From Defluviibacillus sp043739385 (GTDB lineage Bacteria; Pseudomonadota; Gammaproteobacteria; Burkholderiales; Burkholderiaceae_C): DNA of 64,000 nucleotides. The DNA is taken from assembly GCA_043739385.1 (NCBI GenBank), contig JAYUED010000187.1, positions 62,001 to 126,000 of the forward strand, read 5' to 3'. A program made the position numbers and the translations under genes. Shown one piece after another: positions 17,584 to 26,701 of the stretch. Every line of letters starts with the position of its first letter. The stretch's first letter is position 1. The notes beneath the pieces are model-generated. The model did not search any database and was not told the origin of the DNA. It saw only the letters and a program-made list of their open reading frames with translations.

Positions 17584-18018
17584 TCAGTCTTTTTTCTCTT
17601 CCAGTATCAGCTTGCCTTCACGTACCTCAAGTACCTTGTACTGGCCCCGATGGGCTTGTGATCCGTTGGCAAGTTTGGCTTCCCAGTTGCGGCCTTTAAA
17701 TACAACATCCACTTGGTCGCCTGAATCCCACTGCGAAATGTGAACCTCATCACCATCGTCACTGATGACGCTATAGCGGGACTCTTCCGCCTCTTGCAGC
17801 GCTTGGCCCGTAGATGAGCGGCGCAACCACCACAGGCAGCCACCGCCCACAGCAACCGCAGCGATCAGTTCGATCACAAAACCAAACCCCATCCATGCCA
17901 ACAGTGCTGCCGCACCGAAGCCAATGGCTAAGGCCAATAAGGTGAATGTCCTCGTTAGCATTTCGAGAAAAATGGCCACTAAAGCCAAAACTATCCAAAT
18001 CATCAGACTTCCGCTCAC
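17584..18018 (-). CDS. NfeD family membrane protein
   Basis: A 144-residue protein with two or three hydrophobic segments in the first 65 residues (WIVLALVAIFLEML, LLALAIGFGAAALLAWMG, ELIAAVAVGGGCLWWL) and a C-terminal OB-like NfeD domain (about 80-140; QWDSGDQVDVVFKGRNWEAK). Short NfeD proteins usually pair with a stomatin/SPFH (QmcA-like) gene, but none is adjacent here. The GTG start at 18018 is chosen because an AGGAG lies 8 bases before it. Its role is probably in the membrane, but the exact function is unknown. Confidence 0.85.
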   Translation of the reverse strand: MSGSLMIWIVLALVAIFLEMLTRTFTLLALAIGFGAAALLAWMGFGFVIELIAAVAVGGGCLWWLRRSSTGQALQEAEESRYSVISDDGDEVHISQWDSGDQVDVVFKGRNWEAKLANGSQAHRGQYKVLEVREGKLILEEKKD

Positions 18019-18223
18019 GTGTACTTCTCCTTGTACTTAAAACTCAATATCAATACTGCGTATGAGCTGACCATAGTTGGTTTTCTGTCGCTCGGCAGCA
18101 ATCTCCAGTGCCCGCAAGGGTCAATACGTGAAAAAAGTCGCAAACATCACGGTAAACCTATGGTGCAGTTTTTTTAAAACGACTTCAGTCTCATTGAGCT
18201 TCAATCGCTATTGCAATAAACAA

Positions 18224-18247
18224 ATTGTAATCAATTGTAATCAATTG
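18224..18247. repeat. Tandem repeat (ATTGTAATCA)x2.4 across the putA stop codon
   Basis: Two perfect 10-base units plus ATTG cover the last codon and stop of putA (tca at 18241-18243 on the plus strand is TGA on the minus). Unit loss or gain would leave or shift the stop depending on position. Confidence 0.8.
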
Positions 18248-21200
18248 GGGCTGGGTTCTGTTCGGCCTGTCATCAGCGATACATTCCCCCCTGCCGCAGC
18301 GGTGTTGATCGTCACGGTCTGCTCGGCGCAAAACCGGATTAGATAATGCGGCCCGCCGGCTTTCGGCCCGGTACCGCTCAAGCCTTCACCCCCAAAAGGC
18401 TGCAAGCCCACCACTGCTCCGATGATGTTGCGGTTGATATACACGTTACCTGCGTGGGCTAATGCTGCCATAGCTTGGGCTCGGCTGTCAATGCGGGTTT
18501 GGATGCCCAGCGTGAGGCCATAGCCGAGTAAGTTGATTTGGTCGATGACGGCAGCCGAGCTGCTCGAATCCCCTGGTTTGGTGCTGCTACCCCAGCGTAC
18601 GATATGCAGCACGGGGCCAAAAATTTCCTGCGTCATGTCGCTGATACGGGCTACTTCAAATATCTTGGGAGGTATTAAGTTTAGAGTGCGATTAGCATGT
18701 GCGACGTCTACAAAAATCGGGGTTTCTGTGGCGTTTAGCCGTGTGACATGCTGCATGATGCCGTCGAATGCCTCGGTGTCAATCACCGGCCCCACGTCAG
18801 TTGCTAAATCTGCCGCGTTGCCCACTTTCAATTCGAGCGCCGCACCGTGCACCATTTCAATCACGTTGTCGGCAATGGCCGCATGGACACACAGCAGCCG
18901 CAGCGCTGAACACCGCTGTCCCGCACTGCGAAAGGCGCTTTGCACCACGGCATCTACTACCTGTTCGGGCAGCGCGCTGGAGTCCACCAGCATCGCGTTG
19001 ATGCCACCTGTCTCTGCAATCAGCGGTGTGATGGGGCCGTCCTTCGCCGCCAGCGCACGGTTGATGGTTTTGGCAACGGGGGTTGATCCGGTGAACACCA
19101 CGCCCGCAATACTAGGGTGTGCCACCAGTGCCGCGCCCACCGTCTCGCCAGGGCCGTGGAAGAGCTGCAATGCGTTTGTCGGCACACCCGCTGCATGAAG
19201 CAACTTGATCGCCTCCAGCGCTATGCCAGGGGTCTGTTCAGCGGGTTTAGCTAACACGGTGTTGCCCGTGGCCAGTGCCGCAGCGACTTGACCCATGAAG
19301 ATCGCCAGCGGGAAATTCCACGGGCTGATGCACACCCAGGGACCGCGTGCGGTGAGGCGCAAGGTGTTGCTTTCGCCCGTGATGCCCAGCGCCACTTCGG
19401 CATTCCCGCCTAAGTTGGTTCCTGCCGTAGGGGCGGGCATAGTCATTGGCTGCATCAGGCGCTCGGCTTCAGCTGCGTAGTAGCGTAAAAAGTCTATCGC
19501 CTCGCGTACCTCCCCTACCGCATCGCCCCAGGTTTTGAAAGCCTCTTTCACCAGCAGCGCACAAAACCGTGGCATCTGGGCTTGCAACGCATCGGCGGCG
19601 TGGCGCAAAAGGGCGCTGCGTGCAGTAACTGGTGTTTTGCTCCAAGTTTGATAGCTGGATAAGCTTTTATATATTGCGCTATCAGTGGTTTTTATATCAA
19701 ACTCGGCAACCACGGGCACAGCGGTAGCAGTGAAGGCCGCCAGCAGTGGTGCACGCATGGCATGCACCGCCAAATCCAAGCCTTCGCTGTTACGGCGCGA
19801 CGGGCCAAACAGGTCGGCGGGCAGGGGAACTGCGCTGTCCGCTTCCAGCCGCAGGGGTGAAATCAGCAGTTCCTCCATGCCCACCGATTCATCTGCCAGC
19901 TGGTGGACGAAGGACGAATTTGCTCCGTTTTCCAGCAAACGCCGCACCAGATAAGCCAACAGGTCTTTGTGGGCGCCGACGGGGGCGTAGACACGGCAGG
20001 CGATCAATGGATTTTTCAGCACTTCGCGGTACACGCCTTCGCCCATGCCGTGCAAGCGTTGCAATTCGAAGCCAGAGGTATTCGACTTGGCCGCCATTTG
20101 CAAAATCGCTGCAATCGTTGCTGCGTTGTGTGTCGCAAATTGCGGGTAAATCGCGTCTGGTGCCGCTAGCAGTGCCTGTGCGCAGGCGAGATAAGACACA
20201 TCGGTGTGGTGTTTATGTGTGAATACGGGGTAGGCAGACAGGCCTAGTTCTTGGGCGCGTTTGATTTCAGCATCCCAGTACGCGCCTTTGACAAGGCGGC
20301 ACATCAAGCGGATCTGGTACTTGCGGGCAAGGGCCGTCACATGCACGATCAGCTCCAGTGTCCGCGTTTGGTAGGCTTGGAGCGCGAGGCCAAAACCGCC
20401 CCATTGGGGGTAATGCTTTGCCACTTGGGCGGCCAGCACTTCAAATACGTCGAGCGAGAGCTCAAGCCGGTCAACCTCTTCCGCGTCAATCGTCAGGTTG
20501 ATATTCGCCTTGGCGGCCTGTTCGCACAGTCCCCAAACGCGCGGCACTAGCTCGGCCATCACGCGCGCGTGTTGGGTGTGTTCGTAGCGGGGATGCAGGG
20601 CGCTGAGTTTGATGGAAATACCGTCATTTCGCTCAACAGAACAGGCTGAATCTGCATAAAACGCTATAGTTTGTATAGCGTTTGTGTAGCTGGCCAGATA
20701 ATGCTGCGCATCGGCTTCGGTGCGTGCGCCTTCCCCTAGCATGTCGTAGCTAAAGGTGAGTTGCTGCGCCACCTTGGGTTGGCTCGGCGGTGTAACGCTC
20801 CCAATTCGCTTGCGGGCGGTGTTGGCCTCATGCATGGCATCGGTGATGGTCTGCCCCAGCACAAACTGCTTGCCCAGCAGTTGCACCGCCCGCACCGTGG
20901 CCGCCACCACGGTTTTAGCGCCCAATTTGGTAACCAAGTTTGGCTGATTGCCCCCTTCATTCGGTAAAAACTTCTTCGACATGGCGATGGCTGCCGACGA
21001 CAAATTGGCCAGTACGCCATCGCTGCCACTTTCAAACGCTGCTCGCCCCAGTTGGTCGGCGGTGAGGGCGATGGCCGTTTCAGCGTCCGGCACGCGCAGC
21101 AAGGCCTCGGCCAAGCGCATCAGCGCCAAACCTTCGGCGCTGGAAATGGGGTATTCCTTCAACAAGCTTTCCATTGCCCAAAATGGTGGTGGGTTGTCGC

Positions 21201-21333
21201 GCACGGCCTGCACCCAGGGTTTGGCGCTGCGTGCCGCACTGGCCCAGTCAAGAGTGCCGCCGTGTAAGGCTCGCAGGCGCTCGGTAAGAACTTGGGCTTC
21301 AGGTCGGTAAGGGAAGGGTAGGCGATCAGACAT
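18241..21333 (-). CDS. putA: Bifunctional proline dehydrogenase / glutamate semialdehyde dehydrogenase PutA
   Basis: A 1030-residue enzyme that oxidises proline to P5C with FAD and then to glutamate with NAD. The N-terminal PRODH barrel (about 150-480) has GISIKLSALHPRYE and RLVKGAYWDAEIKRAQ. The C-terminal dehydrogenase (about 570-1010) has CISPWNFPLAIFMGQVAAAL and the catalytic Cys in SAGQRCSALR. It lacks the N-terminal ribbon-helix-helix DNA-binding domain of E. coli PutA (1320 aa), so it cannot be its own repressor in that way. A divergent Lrp-type gene probably takes that role. Two linker segments (about 217-224 and 543-563) are encoded by palindromic elements. Confidence 0.95.
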   Translation of the reverse strand: MSDRLPFPYRPEAQVLTERLRALHGGTLDWASAARSAKPWVQAVRDNPPPFWAMESLLKEYPISSAEGLALMRLAEALLRVPDAETAIALTADQLGRAAFESGSDGVLANLSSAAIAMSKKFLPNEGGNQPNLVTKLGAKTVVAATVRAVQLLGKQFVLGQTITDAMHEANTARKRIGSVTPPSQPKVAQQLTFSYDMLGEGARTEADAQHYLASYTNAIQTIAFYADSACSVERNDGISIKLSALHPRYEHTQHARVMAELVPRVWGLCEQAAKANINLTIDAEEVDRLELSLDVFEVLAAQVAKHYPQWGGFGLALQAYQTRTLELIVHVTALARKYQIRLMCRLVKGAYWDAEIKRAQELGLSAYPVFTHKHHTDVSYLACAQALLAAPDAIYPQFATHNAATIAAILQMAAKSNTSGFELQRLHGMGEGVYREVLKNPLIACRVYAPVGAHKDLLAYLVRRLLENGANSSFVHQLADESVGMEELLISPLRLEADSAVPLPADLFGPSRRNSEGLDLAVHAMRAPLLAAFTATAVPVVAEFDIKTTDSAIYKSLSSYQTWSKTPVTARSALLRHAADALQAQMPRFCALLVKEAFKTWGDAVGEVREAIDFLRYYAAEAERLMQPMTMPAPTAGTNLGGNAEVALGITGESNTLRLTARGPWVCISPWNFPLAIFMGQVAAALATGNTVLAKPAEQTPGIALEAIKLLHAAGVPTNALQLFHGPGETVGAALVAHPSIAGVVFTGSTPVAKTINRALAAKDGPITPLIAETGGINAMLVDSSALPEQVVDAVVQSAFRSAGQRCSALRLLCVHAAIADNVIEMVHGAALELKVGNAADLATDVGPVIDTEAFDGIMQHVTRLNATETPIFVDVAHANRTLNLIPPKIFEVARISDMTQEIFGPVLHIVRWGSSTKPGDSSSSAAVIDQINLLGYGLTLGIQTRIDSRAQAMAALAHAGNVYINRNIIGAVVGLQPFGGEGLSGTGPKAGGPHYLIRFCAEQTVTINTAAAGGNVSLMTGRTEPSPN
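19645..19703. repeat. Dispersed palindromic element, copy between the PutA domains
   Basis: A 59-base AT-rich element bounded by the perfect inverted repeat AGTTTGATA / TATCAAACT, with an inner TGATAGC / GCTATCA pair. It encodes about 20 in-frame residues (FDIKTTDSAIYKSLSSYQTW) between the PRODH and dehydrogenase domains. Confidence 0.75.
20660..20682. repeat. Perfect hairpin element within putA
   Basis: The arms AACGCTATA and TATAGCGTT pair over a 5-base loop. The element encodes NAIQTIAF, just before the conserved GISIKLSALHPRYE of the PRODH domain, and shares the GCTAT/ATAGC core with other copies. Confidence 0.7.
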
Positions 21334-21395
21334 GGCGAATTCCTAGTGAGGTGAATTACGCTATGGTTAAGCAATTTCGAATGAATTTCTCACTG

Positions 21396-21424
21396 AAAAT
21401 AATTGTATATACCGAATAATTCAA
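21396..21424 (-). promoter_or_regulatory. Candidate putA promoter in the putA/lrp divergent gap
   Basis: On the minus strand TTGAAT and TATTTT are separated by 17 bases, about 63 bases before the putA start. The 110-base divergent gap is AT-rich, as expected for an Lrp-type operator, but I could not define a clear repeat for the regulator. Confidence 0.4.
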
Positions 21425-21443
21425 TACCTGTGGCACTACCCCT

Positions 21444-21911
21444 ATGGCAATTACCGACCTCGACCGCATCGACCTGAAAATTCTGAATTTCTTGCAGCAC
21501 GATGGGCGCTTATCCAATTTGAAGCTGGCTGAAGCCGTGGCCCTGTCACCCACTGCCGTACTGGCCCGTACCCAGCGCCTGAGCCGAGAGGGCTTCATCC
21601 TAGGTTATGAGGCGCGTCTGAATCCGCTGAAACTTGGGCGCGGGATGATGGTGTTTGTGGAGGTACTGCTCGACCGCACCACGCCGAATGTCTTCGAGCA
21701 GTTCAAAGCAGCAGTGCAAGTGCAAGACGCCATTTTGGAATGCCACATGGTTGCAGGTGGGTTTGATTACCTGCTCAAAACCCGCATGGCTGACATGGCG
21801 GCGTACCGTGAGTTTGCTGGAACGGTACTGTGGCAGTTGCCGGGTGTGCGCGAGACACGTACTTACGCGGTAATGGAAGAGGTGAAAAGTACGACACGGC
21901 TGCCGCTCTAA
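21444..21911 (+). CDS. Lrp/AsnC family regulator, probable PutR
   Basis: A 155-residue regulator with an N-terminal helix-turn-helix (LDRIDLKILNFLQHDGRLSNLKLAEAVALSPTAVLARTQRL) and a C-terminal ligand-binding RAM domain (about 65-150). This is the normal AsnC/Lrp arrangement and length. It is transcribed away from putA across a 110-base gap. By analogy with proline-responsive Lrp-type regulators (PutR of several proteobacteria), it probably activates putA when proline is available. That role is inferred from position only. Confidence 0.9.
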   Translation: MAITDLDRIDLKILNFLQHDGRLSNLKLAEAVALSPTAVLARTQRLSREGFILGYEARLNPLKLGRGMMVFVEVLLDRTTPNVFEQFKAAVQVQDAILECHMVAGGFDYLLKTRMADMAAYREFAGTVLWQLPGVRETRTYAVMEEVKSTTRLPL

Positions 21912-21923
21912 GTTGTTAGCGTT

Positions 21924-22655
21924 TTATGGTGTTTTAGACCGTCCGCCAAAAATCGCTGTCCCTACCCGCACAAGGGTGCTGCCTGCCTGAATTGCGGCGT
22001 CCAGATCGGCACTCATGCCCATGGAGAGCGTGTCAAATTTTTCAGCGTGGTAGTTCAATGTATTCAACGCTGGCAATGCAGCCAATGCAGCTTTTATCTG
22101 ATCAAACAGGGCTACTGCGCGCTTATGCAGCACTAACTGTGCTTCAAATTCGAAAGCTGGCTCGGGGATCGTCATGAGGCCACGCAACGTCAACCTGGGC
22201 AGCGCAGCCACCGCGAGCGCCAAGGTCAGCGCGTCGTGCGGGGTCATGCCCGACTTGGTGTCGCCGCCGTCGATATTGATTTGCAAGCACACCTGTAAGG
22301 GTGGCAAATCCGCAGGACGTTGTTCACTCAGGCGCTGGGCGATTTTCAAGCGGTCAATACTGTGTACCCAGTCGAACTGTTCTGCTACAGGCTTTGTTTT
22401 GTTGCTTTGAATCGGGCCTATGCAGTGCCATTGCAGCGGTAAATCGCGCAGTGCGGCGATTTTCTCCAGCGCTTCTTGGATGTAGTTTTCCCCGAATGCT
22501 GTTTGCCCCGCCTGATAGGCCTCACGAAGTGCTGATGGACTTTGTGTTTTGGATACGGCTAGCAGTGTGACACTGGCTGGGTCGCGATGTGCCGTAGCGC
22601 AGGCTTTGGCGATTTGCATCTGCACTGCCTGTAGGTTCGTGGGAATCGTGGTCAT
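21924..22655 (-). CDS. yggS: YggS/PROSC family pyridoxal phosphate homeostasis protein
   Basis: A 243-residue single-domain PLP-binding TIM barrel involved in vitamin B6 and amino acid homeostasis. LLAVSKTQ holds the PLP lysine, and FGENYIQEALEKI and the late SMGMSADLDAAI phosphate-binding segment are conserved. The Lrp gene converges on it with a 12-base gap. It is divergent from pilT across 48 bases, an arrangement common in proteobacteria. Confidence 0.94.
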   Translation of the reverse strand: MTTIPTNLQAVQMQIAKACATAHRDPASVTLLAVSKTQSPSALREAYQAGQTAFGENYIQEALEKIAALRDLPLQWHCIGPIQSNKTKPVAEQFDWVHSIDRLKIAQRLSEQRPADLPPLQVCLQINIDGGDTKSGMTPHDALTLALAVAALPRLTLRGLMTIPEPAFEFEAQLVLHKRAVALFDQIKAALAALPALNTLNYHAEKFDTLSMGMSADLDAAIQAGSTLVRVGTAIFGGRSKTP

Positions 22656-22703
22656 AATTGCTCACAAGCGTACCAAACCCAAGAGCTAACGTAATAGGAA
22701 ATT

Positions 22704-23747
22704 GTGGATATCACCCAACTACTGGCCTTTAGCGTCAAAAATAAAGCCTCTGATCTGCATTTATCCGCTGGTCTGCCCCCCATGATTCGAGTACACGGCG
22801 ATGTGCGCCGTATCAACGTGGAGCCGCTGGACCATAAGGCGGTGCACGCCATGGTGTACGACATCATGAACGACAGCCAGCGCAAGGTATTTGAAGAGTT
22901 TTTAGAGATTGACTTCTCCTTCGAGATTGAAGGCTTAGCGCGCTTTCGCGTGAACGCTTTTAACCACCAGCGTGGTGCGGGCGGTGTATTTCGTACGATT
23001 CCATCCAAAATTTTGTCACTGGAGCAATTAGGAGCGCCCAAAATTTTTGCCGATTTGGCAATGAAACCGCGCGGTATGGTGTTGGTGACGGGGCCAACTG
23101 GTTCGGGCAAGTCCACCACGCTTGCCGCCATGGTGAACTACCTCAATGAAAATGAGTATGGGCACATCTTGACCGTGGAAGACCCGATTGAGTTCGTCCA
23201 TGAGTCCAAGAAATGCCTGATTAACCAGCGCGAAGTAGGGCCGCACACCAGGAACTTTGCAGCTGCGCTGAAGTCGGCGCTGCGTGAAGACCCGGACGCG
23301 ATTTTGGTGGGTGAAATGCGCGATCTGGAGACCATTCGTTTGGCCATGACAGCGGCTGAAACTGGCCATTTGGTATTTGGTACTTTGCACACCAGCAGCG
23401 CTGCGAAGACGATTGATCGGATTATTGACGTGTTCCCCGCTGAAGAAAAAGAGATGGTGCGGGCCATGTTGTCTGAGTCGTTGCAAGCGGTAATCTCGCA
23501 GACTTTGTGCAAAACCAAAGACGGTCAGGGCCGCATTGCGGCCCATGAGATCATGATTGGCACGCCTGCGATCCGCAATTTGATTCGAGAGTCGAAGGTA
23601 GCGCAGATGTATTCATCCATCCAGACAGGCAGCAGCTACGGGATGCAGACGCTGGACCAGAATTTGTCAGACTTGGTCAAGCGCAACGTCATTTCTGCGG
23701 CTGAAGCGCGCGGCAAGGCCAAGATCCCCGAAAATTTCCCGAATTAA
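22704..23747 (+). CDS. pilT: Type IV pilus retraction ATPase PilT
   Basis: A 347-residue hexameric secretion ATPase that powers pilus retraction for twitching and DNA uptake. Visible are Walker A (GPTGSGKSTT), an Asp-box region (TVEDPIEFVH), Walker B (ILVGEMRD), the His box (FGTLHTSSA) and the retraction motif AIRNLIRE. The GTG at 22704 fits the usual start MDITQLLAFSVKNKASDLHLS. pilU follows after 11 bases. With dprA elsewhere in the window, DNA uptake capacity is plausible. Confidence 0.96.
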   Translation: MDITQLLAFSVKNKASDLHLSAGLPPMIRVHGDVRRINVEPLDHKAVHAMVYDIMNDSQRKVFEEFLEIDFSFEIEGLARFRVNAFNHQRGAGGVFRTIPSKILSLEQLGAPKIFADLAMKPRGMVLVTGPTGSGKSTTLAAMVNYLNENEYGHILTVEDPIEFVHESKKCLINQREVGPHTRNFAAALKSALREDPDAILVGEMRDLETIRLAMTAAETGHLVFGTLHTSSAAKTIDRIIDVFPAEEKEMVRAMLSESLQAVISQTLCKTKDGQGRIAAHEIMIGTPAIRNLIRESKVAQMYSSIQTGSSYGMQTLDQNLSDLVKRNVISAAEARGKAKIPENFPN

Positions 23748-23758
23748 TAGGATTTGCT

Positions 23759-24895
23759 ATGGAACGCGATCAGGCTAGCCGCTTTATTAACGATTTACTG
23801 AAACTTCTGGTCAGCCGTAATGGCAGTGATTTGTTCATTACTGCCGACTTTCCTCCGGCCATCAAGGTGGACGGCAAGATTACCAAAGTCTCCCCTCAGG
23901 CGCTGGATGCCAGTCACACGATGGCACTGACCCGCTCGACTATGAGCGACAAGCAGGCGACGGACTTTGAGCGGACCAAAGAATGCAACTTTGCAATCTC
24001 ACCGCCGGGCATTGGCCGCTTCCGTGTGAACGCCTTTGTGCAACAGGGCCGCGTGGGCATGGTGATGCGGGTGATTCCTTCCGAGCTGCCTACTATTGAC
24101 GGACTGGGCTTACCTGCGGTGCTGAAAGAAGTGGCTTTGATCAAGCGCGGCTTAGTGATTTTTGTGGGCGGCACGGGCTCGGGTAAGTCTACGAGTTTGG
24201 CGGCAATGATCGACTGGCGAAACATCAATACTTATGGTCACATCATCACCGTGGAAGATCCGGTGGAGTTTGTGCATGCGCATAAAAACTGCATCATCAC
24301 CCAGCGTGAAGTGGGGCTGGACACCGACAGCTGGGAGGTTGCTCTCAAAAACGCCCTGCGCCAAGCACCCGATGTGATTTTGATGGGCGAAATTCGTGAC
24401 CGTGAAACTATGGAACACGCGGTGGCGTTTGCCGAAACTGGCCATCTGTGCATGGCGACACTTCACGCCAATAGCGCTAACCAGGCGCTGGACCGCATCA
24501 TTAACTTCTTCCCCGAAGAGCGGCGTGTGCAGTTGCTGATGGACTTGTCGTTGAATCTCAAAGGCTTGGTGTCGCAGCGGTTGATTCCCAAGCAAAACAC
24601 CAAAGGCCGCGCAGCAGCCGTGGAGATTTTGCTCAATACACCACTGATTTCTGATTTGATTTTCAAAGGCGATGTGACTGAAATCAAAGAGATCATGAAA
24701 AAGAGTCGCAATTTGGGAATGCAGACTTTTGACCAAGCGCTGTTCGATTTGTTTGAGGCGAACACCATCACCTACGAGGATGCGCTGCGTTTTGCCGATT
24801 CGGTGAACGATCTGCGCCTGCAAATCAAGCTCAACAGCCAGCGTGCCAAATCGCAGGATTTGGCGGCGGGCACTGAGCATTTTGCTTTGGTGTGA
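23759..24895 (+). CDS. pilU: PilT-like accessory retraction ATPase PilU
   Basis: A 378-residue paralogue of PilT that assists retraction. Walker A reads GGTGSGKST, Walker B reads ILMGEIRD, and the His box reads CMATLHANSA, so the ATPase site is intact. The C-terminus has the PilU-type TPLISDLIFKGD in place of the PilT AIRNLIRE. It is 11 bases after pilT and almost certainly in the same operon. Confidence 0.95.
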   Translation: MERDQASRFINDLLKLLVSRNGSDLFITADFPPAIKVDGKITKVSPQALDASHTMALTRSTMSDKQATDFERTKECNFAISPPGIGRFRVNAFVQQGRVGMVMRVIPSELPTIDGLGLPAVLKEVALIKRGLVIFVGGTGSGKSTSLAAMIDWRNINTYGHIITVEDPVEFVHAHKNCIITQREVGLDTDSWEVALKNALRQAPDVILMGEIRDRETMEHAVAFAETGHLCMATLHANSANQALDRIINFFPEERRVQLLMDLSLNLKGLVSQRLIPKQNTKGRAAAVEILLNTPLISDLIFKGDVTEIKEIMKKSRNLGMQTFDQALFDLFEANTITYEDALRFADSVNDLRLQIKLNSQRAKSQDLAAGTEHFALV

Positions 24896-24977
24896 TGGTT
24901 CTCGGGTTTTCGGCATTGCCTGAATCCTCCTTGCTTCTTATCCTTTTTTCTTTTCTTTCTTTATTTTGTATTGCCGT

Positions 24978-25919
24978 ATGTCGTCTATTAATCCAAAAAC
25001 TTACGAATCTTCCAACTCGCAAAAAGTCGCCTTTATTGGCCTAGGCGTCATGGGCTATCCCATGGCTGGCCATTTGGTGCGTGCGGGTCATACGGTCACT
25101 GTATATAACCGTACTGAATCAAAATCCATAGCATGGTGCAAAGAATTCATGGGCGTTGGAGCGGGTTCAGTGTTTCATGCACCAACTCCTCGTGAAGCTG
25201 CGCAAGAGGCAGATATTGTGTTTTGCTGCGTCGGGAACGACGACGATCTGCGTGCCGTGAGTCTGGGTGCATCTACCTCTTCTGACCGTACGGACGGGGC
25301 ATTTGACGGCATGAAGCCCGGCGCGGTGTTCGTTGACCACACCACCGCATCCGCTCAAGCTGCGCGTGAGCTCAGCGCTGCAGCGTTGGTTCGTGGGCTG
25401 AATTTCATTGACGCGCCAGTATCAGGTGGTCAAGCCGGTGCACAAAACGGCATGCTGACGGTGATGTGTGGTGGCGATGCGGCCGTGTTTGAGGGCGTGA
25501 AGCCTGTGGCTATGGCCTTTTCGCGCGCCTTCACGCTGCTGGGCGATAGCGGTGCAGGACAACTGGCCAAGATGGTGAACCAGATTTGCATTGCAGGTCT
25601 CGTGCAAGGCTTGAGTGAGGCGATTGCCTTTGGTCAAAACGCCGGGCTCGATATGAACCAGGTGCTGGATGTGATCGGCAAGGGTGCAGCCCAAAGCTGG
25701 CAAATGGAAAACCGCGGCAAAACTATGGTCGCCGACCAGTTTGAGTTTGGTTTTGCTGTGGACTGGATGCGCAAGGACTTGGGGCTGGTGCTGACGGAAG
25801 CCCAGCGCAACGGCTCACGCGTACCCGTGACGGCGCTGGTAGACCAGTTTTACGGTGACGTGCAGCACATGGGCGGACGCCGCTGGGACACGTCAAGTCT
25901 GATTAAGCGGCTTAAGTAA
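24978..25919 (+). CDS. NAD(P)-dependent beta-hydroxyacid dehydrogenase
   Basis: A 313-residue member of the 3-hydroxyisobutyrate / tartronate semialdehyde dehydrogenase family. The Rossmann motif GLGVMGYPMAGHL comes at about residue 21. DAPVSGGQAGAQNGMLTVM (substrate loop) and GAGQLAKMVNQ (catalytic Lys) follow as in the family. An in-frame TTG at 24966 exists, but the ATG at 24978 is preferred. It follows pilU by 82 bases, including a pyrimidine-rich stretch. The precise substrate cannot be read; this neighbourhood (pilT-pilU-oxidoreductase) recurs in Burkholderiales as far as I recall. Confidence 0.87.
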   Translation: MSSINPKTYESSNSQKVAFIGLGVMGYPMAGHLVRAGHTVTVYNRTESKSIAWCKEFMGVGAGSVFHAPTPREAAQEADIVFCCVGNDDDLRAVSLGASTSSDRTDGAFDGMKPGAVFVDHTTASAQAARELSAAALVRGLNFIDAPVSGGQAGAQNGMLTVMCGGDAAVFEGVKPVAMAFSRAFTLLGDSGAGQLAKMVNQICIAGLVQGLSEAIAFGQNAGLDMNQVLDVIGKGAAQSWQMENRGKTMVADQFEFGFAVDWMRKDLGLVLTEAQRNGSRVPVTALVDQFYGDVQHMGGRRWDTSSLIKRLK

Positions 25920-25990
25920 ACAACCCAAAACGCAAAAAATGCAGGGCAGGTACGTAAATGTAGTTAGCCTCTGCCAACAGAGCTGTCTGC

Positions 25991-26701
25991 TTATTTCGCA
26001 GGCGTCACAGCTGTTGGAGCAGTGTCCGACGAGGGTGCTGAAGTCACAGGTGCTGGCGAGCTGGCCCCCGAAGACGAAATGCGTTGCAACTCGTCTTCGC
26101 TGATGATTTCCAGCGAGCGTACCAAGCGCTGCACGCCAGTAACGCTGCGCACCACCTCCGTCGCTCGGGTTGCTTCACGTTGAGTGACGCGGCCCATCAG
26201 GTAAGTGGTGCCACGCTCTGTCACCACTTTGAAGGCATTTGCATACAGATCGCGTGCATCTACCAAAGCAGCCTTGGTACGGGCTGTAACCAGACTGTCA
26301 GAAGAGCGTTGCGTTAGCGTGGAGTTTCCCATCACGCCTAATTCGTTCACGACTGAGCGCACGTTTTCTACGCGAGAAATGAGGTCGCCGATTTTTTGTT
26401 TATCTTGCTCGGTAGGCGCTTCACCGGTAATGAGCACTTGGCGGTTGTAGCTGGTGATGTTGACGTGGGCGCGGCCGTCCATGGCGTCGCGCAGGCGCGA
26501 ACTGCTACGCAACTCAATGCCTTCATCTTCCAGCTGAGTGCCTGAAGTACGTCGGTCAGACGCCACCAAGCCACCGCCAACCAGCGCGCTGCCCAACAAT
26601 ATTGGGGCACAGGCGCTGAGTGACGCGCCTAGCCCTGCTATGGCCATCAGGGCGCAAAGCAGACGGGGCGCTGCCAAAGTGGAGATCAATGAGGTTTTCA
26701 T
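25991..26701 (-). CDS. dolP: BON-domain outer-membrane lipoprotein DolP (YraP-like)
   Basis: A 236-residue lipoprotein with signal peptide and lipobox LSAC, followed by two BON domains (about 67-133 and 146-213). The second ends in VRSVTGVQRLVRSLEII. This is the DolP/YraP arrangement, linked to outer-membrane integrity and BAM function. A Ser/Pro/Ala-rich tail of about 25 residues closes it. Its start overlaps the diaA stop by 4 bases, matching the conserved yraN-diaA-dolP order. Confidence 0.9.
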   Translation of the reverse strand: MKTSLISTLAAPRLLCALMAIAGLGASLSACAPILLGSALVGGGLVASDRRTSGTQLEDEGIELRSSSRLRDAMDGRAHVNITSYNRQVLITGEAPTEQDKQKIGDLISRVENVRSVVNELGVMGNSTLTQRSSDSLVTARTKAALVDARDLYANAFKVVTERGTTYLMGRVTQREATRATEVVRSVTGVQRLVRSLEIISEDELQRISSSGASSPAPVTSAPSSDTAPTAVTPAK

